Source: Cricetomys ansorgei (lineage: Eukaryota; Chordata; Mammalia; Rodentia; Nesomyidae). Taken from it: a stretch of DNA of 64,000 nt. How positions within the stretch are numbered: position 1 is the first letter of the stretch; each line of letters starts with the position of its first letter. Below are positions 58,390 to 64,000 of this stretch, in pieces. A program made the translations under genes and the position numbers. A model generated the notes under the pieces. It ran no database searches. It was not told where the DNA came from and saw nothing but the letters and a program-made list of their open reading frames with translations. The stretch lies in assembly GCA_026225945.1 (NCBI GenBank), contig JAMJFZ010004031.1, positions 3,316,001 through 3,380,000 on the forward strand, in the 5' to 3' direction.

Positions 58390-58760
58390 TTCCCTCAGTT
58401 GCCAAGGACCACCGTCACAGTTGCTTTCTCATTTCCCCTTCTCGTGTGCCTTTACAGTCCAGGCTCTGCTCTTCGTATTTTCCAAACAGCTCCCACTCCC
58501 CAGCCTTCCTCCGCAGTCTTATAAAATTCCACTCATTGCCTGAATGTGTTACTTTCCCAACCTCAAGTTCTTCTCGCCTTTGGTTTTCCTCCCACGCAGA
58601 AGGCAAACTGCTCTCTCTAAAACAACTTCTGCCCATCACTCTGTTGTTTATGAATGTTCCGTGGCTCACCGCTACCCCCAGAATAAACATAAAACTCCAG
58701 GCAACATTATGATACCGCTGGTGTATGGTGCAGACACGGTCTCTCTGAGCCTCACCCACT
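58390..58760 (+). repeat. L2 LINE remnant
   Basis: 'ctctctctaaaacaacttct', 'aataaacataaaactccagg' and nearby pyrimidine-rich words follow the L2 body. Confidence 0.55.
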
Positions 58761-58844
58761 GTGTACTTTCCTCCTACTCTGTAAAGTGCTTTCCTATCCT
58801 CAAAGGTGATTTTACTTACTCATTTGGAAATGCTTGCAACATTG

Positions 58845-59110
58845 CTAGATGTCAGGACACAGCAATGAAAATAAAAGATACGGCCCTTGAGCACAGAGCA
58901 CTTACAGAAAGGCATATAAACAATCAGTTGCATGTTAAGAAATGAAAACCACCATAGGACAGGAATAAGACCAAGGCTTGGATTTTGAAAGGAGACTCCT
59001 CAAAGGAAATGACATGCATACCGAGACCTGAAGGCAAAATGAAGAATGGGCCAGCCAGACGCCAAGTAGAGGGTAAAGACTATGTAAGAGCCCATGGGTG
59101 ATGATGTGCT
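58845..59110 (-). repeat. L2 LINE remnant, opposite strand
   Basis: 'gacacagcaatgaaaataaa', 'cagagcacttacagaaagg' and 'ccgagacctgaaggcaaaat' follow antisense L2, facing the neighbouring copy. Confidence 0.5.
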
Positions 59111-59114
59111 TTTC

Positions 59115-62100
59115 TAGCTTATGTAATTAAAAATAAATTTTTCTCTGCCCCAATGGAAGTATTCTGGTGCCTCATAAAGAACAGAGCAGAACCTGTGAAT
59201 CAGGAAGAGAAATTTGGATTTTGGAGAGGTAGGAAATGGCTAACCCAAATTAAAGTGGTAAGAAAAATCCTTATGTCAACTTACAATTTTTCTAAGTCTG
59301 TTCAAAAAACAAAACACGAAGTCAACAAGACATTTTGAATGGAAGCATCCTTCAAGGGTAAATAATGTTTCTCCTAGAAGCCTAAGGTTATGAAATGAAA
59401 ATCCTAGTACCAGGCGTGTGATATCTTCCTAAGAGCTGTTGGCCAGAGAAGCCCCAGAGGCTCCCACACAATACAAGCCATTGATTGTCAATGCTCTTGC
59501 TTGTCCAGCAGAATCAGGTGGTTAGACCCTAGGTACTGTTAGCTGCACTGCATACAGGGATTGCAGGACATGAGGGAATCAAAATAGCTCTGAGCGGGAA
59601 GTTTCCTCCGTGCTGGCTAGCTTTCACGCTGCCTGAAGGTTCTATGCAAGCTGCTGAGGTAGAAGAGCCATCAATGATTCTGCTCATCTGTGGACCTTAA
59701 AAGCTACAAAAATGATCTGCATAGCAAGATATGGACACTGATGGAATAGTGGCATGATTATCATGAGTGTAAGCAACTACCTTCTAATTGGATTTGAGGC
59801 CCATTCCACAGGAAAGACCTGTAAACCTAGGTAAGAAGTAAACAAAGACTCTAGGTAAAAACTAATATGCTGTTTTCTACATGAACATAGTATCAAACTC
59901 CCTTCTAAATGCTTATATTTATATCAGTCATGGGACTGATAGGGTGGGGTGCTTCAATTTAACAATGTAGTGTAGCGCCTCTGGATACTCACACGGCCCA
60001 GGAAGAAGCCCTGATGGTTTGAAACTGATGACAAAGGCGTAAAGGTCATTCACTGCACATCAGGCTTTACACATGGGATGGCTGCCATTGTTCAGGTGAC
60101 GTCTTCTGCGTAGACTCTGAATGCGGCTGTTTCTCGGGGCACATTATTTATAACTAATGCCTCATAAAACACATAAGCGGAGGTGCATCTTAAATATGTT
60201 GTTATCTTTAAACACAAAAGGATATTCTTTTGTCTACAACTGAATCCCATGGTTTTGACTCGTTCCTTTATTTAGACATATTAACCAGAAAGTGTCTTTT
60301 CAAGAAGGACAAACAGGTGGGGTTTCTTACTCACAGGCTGCCCATGAAAGCTCCTAACTGGGTTTTCTAATTATACATCACAGAAGGAAGGCTTGGATTG
60401 GAGCTGTAGTTTCAAACAGCTACACGGGATTCATTTTTCTACATGCGACCCAGTATTTGACAGTTGCTAAATATTTGCTTTACCCAGGAATTTATTATGA
60501 GTTACAACACAATTGCATGGAGTTTTGAGGAATTGGCATGCACTCATAATATTTAACTAGAACAATGAATGATTTAAAAATAAAAGATGTATTAAAAAAC
60601 AGGAAATGCACAAATTACTCCCTTGGTAATGTAAGCTTTGGCAGAGAGTGGAACAGAAGTGGTTATTATGTAAAGAGCTTTAGCATAATTTAAAAACTTT
60701 CATTTTTATTACCTTTAAATATATTTAGCTCTCTGGTAGAATATCCTTAAAACACTTGCTCAGAATCCAATATTGTGTCTCAAGCTTATAAATTATGATT
60801 CTTTCTTATGCAAATATAATAGCTTATCACACAGATAATATTGGTTAACATATTAAAATTTATAGGCACATGATATTAATATATACACTGTGAGTATGTA
60901 TATTTGTGTAAGTATGGATATTTGTGGGAAATCTGTGATGAATTCTATTAGTTTGGGTGTATCTATGACTAGTGATAGCAACATTACACATTACCCACTA
61001 GGTTTCTAACTAGAAGTACAGATGGAACACTTTCTGCTGGCAAAGATATTGAGATGAAGGAACATGAACTTGGCCTTATTAATTTCATAATATGAATGGT
61101 GTGGAGTGAGTATTCAGTTATTCAGGAAGTGTTTACGAAAAGCCCACTATGTATCCATCACTGGAAAACAAAAGCCAAAGGTTTACATAGGTCTTCCAAA
61201 TGATTAGTTACAATTAATGTGCTGTCTTCTACCTGTGGAGGTGATTTATATCTATATTGGAAATATTATTTATAGACCAATCTGTGCCATTTCCAAGAAC
61301 TTTTGAAAGTCCCACTGGTTTATAGTTTATGCTAATCCTTATACATTATTTCTACTTATGAAAAATGGTATCTCATATGTTGGTCTGTTATGAACTGGAG
61401 TATATATTAATATATATGTTTAACAGATTGTTATTGCATGGCTTAGCATGTCTTTTGATTTTAGAAGAAAAAAATTGCAATCGCCAATATAAATGTATGA
61501 ACTCATGTACTTGTTTATTAAGAATTATAAATAATAGAAGTGTCAGAAGAAAATATTGATATTCCAACTCTGCAAGTTTTATTTACTTTCATGTTTCTCT
61601 TTAAACATTGAAACTTAAGCAACCAAAACTACTGAGTATTTGCTTTCTTCCATTTCACAGCCTGACATGTAAATAATCTTCTATAATGACTGGTTGCCAA
61701 CCATATGTAGGTGAAATTAGAAGAGACATAATGTAATATTCTTGCATTAATAAAATGTTTCAGAGGTCTAACTAAAAAGTGGATATTTAAGGAATATTTG
61801 AAATGTATAAGAATTTCTCATGCTGGTTGGTTTTGAAAACTGCTGCCTCTAAAATAAATTTATAAAATATTTATCTGGTTAAAATACCCAGTCACACTTA
61901 TTTTTAAATACTATATATTTCTTTTTTTAAAAAAATTTCTGTACCCATTAAGATATTCATTAAAGATACTACTTCACGTTTAGTTATGGAGTATAAAAAT
62001 GTAAGTAAGACAGAGTCTAGCCCTGAAGGGGCATTTAACACAAGGCTATAGAATTCAGATTTTATGGCAAAAGAAAAATTCCTGTTGTTTTTTTTATTTG

Positions 62101-62165
62101 TTTTTTCCATTTCTTTCTTTCTTCCTCCATTTCTCTCCCCCCTGTCTCTCTGTCTCTCTCTCTCT
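59115..62165. other. Intergenic, unassigned
   Basis: About 3 kb of AT-rich DNA with no recognised gene or repeat. A CRE-like TGACGTC lies at 60097-60103, and a CT-rich run precedes the B1 at the right edge. Confidence 0.55.
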
Positions 62166-62175
62166 TTCTTTCATC

Positions 62176-62318
62176 TTTTGAGATAGGGTTTCTCTGTGTA
62201 GCCCTGGCTATACTGGAACGCACTCTGTATACCAGGCTGGCTTCAAACTCACAGAGATCTGACTGTCTCTGCCTCCCAAGTGCTGGGATTAAAGCTATTC
62301 ACCACCATACCCAGCTCT
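62176..62318 (-). repeat. B1 SINE
   Basis: Antisense B1 from 'ttttgagatagggtttctct' to 'accaccatacccagct', near full length and only mildly diverged. Confidence 0.9.
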
Positions 62319-62469
62319 CCTGTTGTAATTTCTAAAGCAGAGATTTCTGGGCCACAGTACAGAAGATCTGTAAAATAGACTAGGATATGGTGTTTTAAAT
62401 AAGTTGTCCCAAACAATTTTGAAGAGTTCTCAGATCTTAACTTGACAATTCAGTGATATTTTGTGTGTT

Positions 62470-62815
62470 TTTTTCACATGATAATTATTCTCCTAAAACT
62501 ATCCAATGGCTGCCTTCCGAGTTTAGAAAATAGTCCCCAGCTGTGTGGTACAGCTCCTAGCTTCTCCCTGAGCTCCTCTGGCCAAGAGTTGTCTGACTCT
62601 AGGCTGTGGCCATCTGGCTCCTCTTTCCCGCTGATCTTACAGCTTACTTGGGGCCTCTATTCTGGTAGTTCCCATAGCACTAACCCTCCTCCTTTGCATT
62701 TTGTCACACCTCCTCAGCAGGCTTTTCCAGACACCCCACTGACCCACCTGCCAGTCTCCATCAAATGCTTCACACAATGGCTTACTAAAATAGTTTTTGT
62801 CCATGTCTAGCTTTG
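62470..62815 (+). repeat. L2 LINE remnant
   Basis: 'cctaaaactatccaatggct', followed by a pyrimidine-rich body and 'cacacctcctcagcaggctt', follows L2. Confidence 0.55.
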
Positions 62816-62896
62816 ATATCAGGACGATGTTGACATAAAATTTAGTTTAGAGCCATTCTATGCTCTTAGAGAAGTAATTCTATCCTTGGCTTTTCT

Positions 62897-62904
62897 TTTA
62901 TTTT

Positions 62905-62959
<55 letters not shown>

Positions 62960-62962
62960 TAT
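62897..62962. repeat. (TTTA)n microsatellite
   Basis: About fifteen TTTA units joined to the 3' (tail) end of the next B1, so probably grown from its A-rich tail. Confidence 0.95.
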
Positions 62963-62965
62963 TTT

Positions 62966-63118
62966 CCAAGACAGGGTCTCTCTATTATAACTCTGGCTGT
63001 CCTGGGACTCACTCTGTAGACCAGGCTGCCCTTGAACTCACAGAGATCCGCCTGCCCCTGCCCTTGCCCCTGCCTCCCAAGTGCTGAGATTAAAGGCGTG
63101 TGACACCACCACCCAGCT
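62966..63118 (-). repeat. B1 SINE with internal hexamer expansion
   Basis: Antisense B1 from 'caagacagggtctctctatt' to 'ccacccagct'. Around 63050-63075 a CCTGCC/CCTTGC-type hexamer is repeated about four times, which is not in the usual element. Confidence 0.9.
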
Positions 63119-63124
63119 TGGTTT

Positions 63125-64000
63125 TTTGTTCTTGATTCAAATTTCTTTCTAGTTATAGTTCTATTTAGATTTCCTATTCCTTAAGTCTGTCTTAGTTAGA
63201 GGAATGTTTCTATTAAAATTCTGATTGCTTCTATTAGACTCTGAATAGCCTTTTGATTTCCATGGTGTTGATTGTGATGGCATTTACTATTGATTTAATT
63301 CATTTCTGATTTTTATCTTTGTGTTCTATTTTAGCTAGATACAATCAGTCTTTGCAAGATTAATATTACTTATCAAAACTATTTACTTTCCAATAATGAA
63401 CTTACATTGCTAATTTTTTATTCTTAATTTAATTTCTGTTCTAATATATGGGTGTCCTTTCTTTTGCTAATTTTGAGCTTACTTCATTTTTCTAGTTCTT
63501 GGAGACATAAAGTTTGACATTTTATTTCTTTAATCATATAAGATACTTATATAAGATCCCCTGCCGTAATTTAAAGCATGCATATAGCATGTAATGATCA
63601 AACCAGGATTTCTGCATTTTTAATTCAGATCTTTGCCCTAATGCTAGCTTTGCCTTTTGGTCGGGCTGCTCCCTGTCACTGTTGTGTGCCTTGATTCCAT
63701 GTTTATCTAATTTCCCTTTTGATTATCACCTTGACCCATTAGCTGTTAAGTGTCCTGTCTAACTTCAGTCTGTATGTGGTCTTGATTTGCTTATGCTGTG
63801 TCTAGTTTTATTCTATTGTCAGTTGAATAGGTATTTGACATAACTTCAATTCCCTTAAATTTGTTAAAGCTGTGATCTCTCCTGAAGAGCAGTGTTCAAT
63901 GTGTACTCGAGAAGAGTGTAAATTCCGCTGCTTTATGATTGGATGCCCTATGTCTGCCATTTAGGTGTTTGGTATATAATGTTAATCAAGTTCACTGTTT
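63125..64000 (-). repeat. Old L1 LINE ORF2 fragment, running off the window
   Basis: The right end ('gtactcgagaagagtgtaaa', 'cctatgtctgccatttaggt') matches antisense L1 ORF2. The rest follows with frequent decay. No open frame remains. Confidence 0.7.

Noticed and set aside
60097..60103. CRE (TGACGTC) enhancer
   Set aside because: A seven-base match in unannotated DNA, too short to claim on its own.
1..64000. CRISPR arrays, operons, bacterial or phage systems, tRNA or rRNA genes
   Set aside because: Nothing of the kind is present. The SINE heads are tRNA-like only because these elements derive from tRNA.

Overview
This window is vertebrate nuclear DNA, almost certainly from a muroid rodent. 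It has a multi-exon gene with GT-AG introns, abundant rodent SINEs (B1, B2/B3-type and the ID-B1 composite B4), rodent L1 3' ends, older mammalian L2, MIR and MER5-type relics, and long microsatellites. The encoded protein is close to mouse integrin alpha-4 but not identical to mouse as I remember it. A cricetid (deer mouse, vole, hamster) is plausible, but the species cannot be fixed from the sequence alone.

Positions 461-31871 (minus strand) hold the 5' half of Itga4, integrin alpha-4, the chain that pairs with beta-1 (VLA-4) or beta-7 (LPAM-1). I placed fourteen exons by splice sites, reading phase and protein similarity. They give one uninterrupted frame of 1543 coding bases (514 codons plus one base). 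This covers the signal peptide, the seven-bladed beta-propeller with its calcium loops, and the start of the thigh domain. The remaining exons lie beyond position 1. Intron 2 is 16.6 kb and holds most of the intragenic repeats, including a 369-bp GAAA/GGAA tract and a CTCF-like motif. Introns 3 and 8 are only 100 and 97 nt.

Exon 1 lies in a CpG-rich segment. A 27-codon upstream ORF overlaps the Itga4 start and ends in TGATG, where the ATG is in-frame Met22. Within about 1.3 kb upstream are a GC box, a CTCF-like motif, an inverted CCAAT pair, two ZEB-type E-boxes and a RUNX-type motif.

From about 33.5 kb to the end (64 kb) I recognise no protein-coding gene or structured RNA gene. The region contains SINEs, L2 and L1 fragments, an intact-looking 259-bp solo LTR with 9-bp flanking duplications, a complex CA-rich minisatellite of about 800 bp, and other microsatellites. 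Long stretches show nothing identifiable. I found no undescribed multi-gene system. The points most worth checking are the uORF/reinitiation arrangement, the fresh-looking solo LTR, the polypurine tract upstream of exon 3, the CTCF-like motifs, and the two phase-1 introns that split the same residue of two calcium loops.
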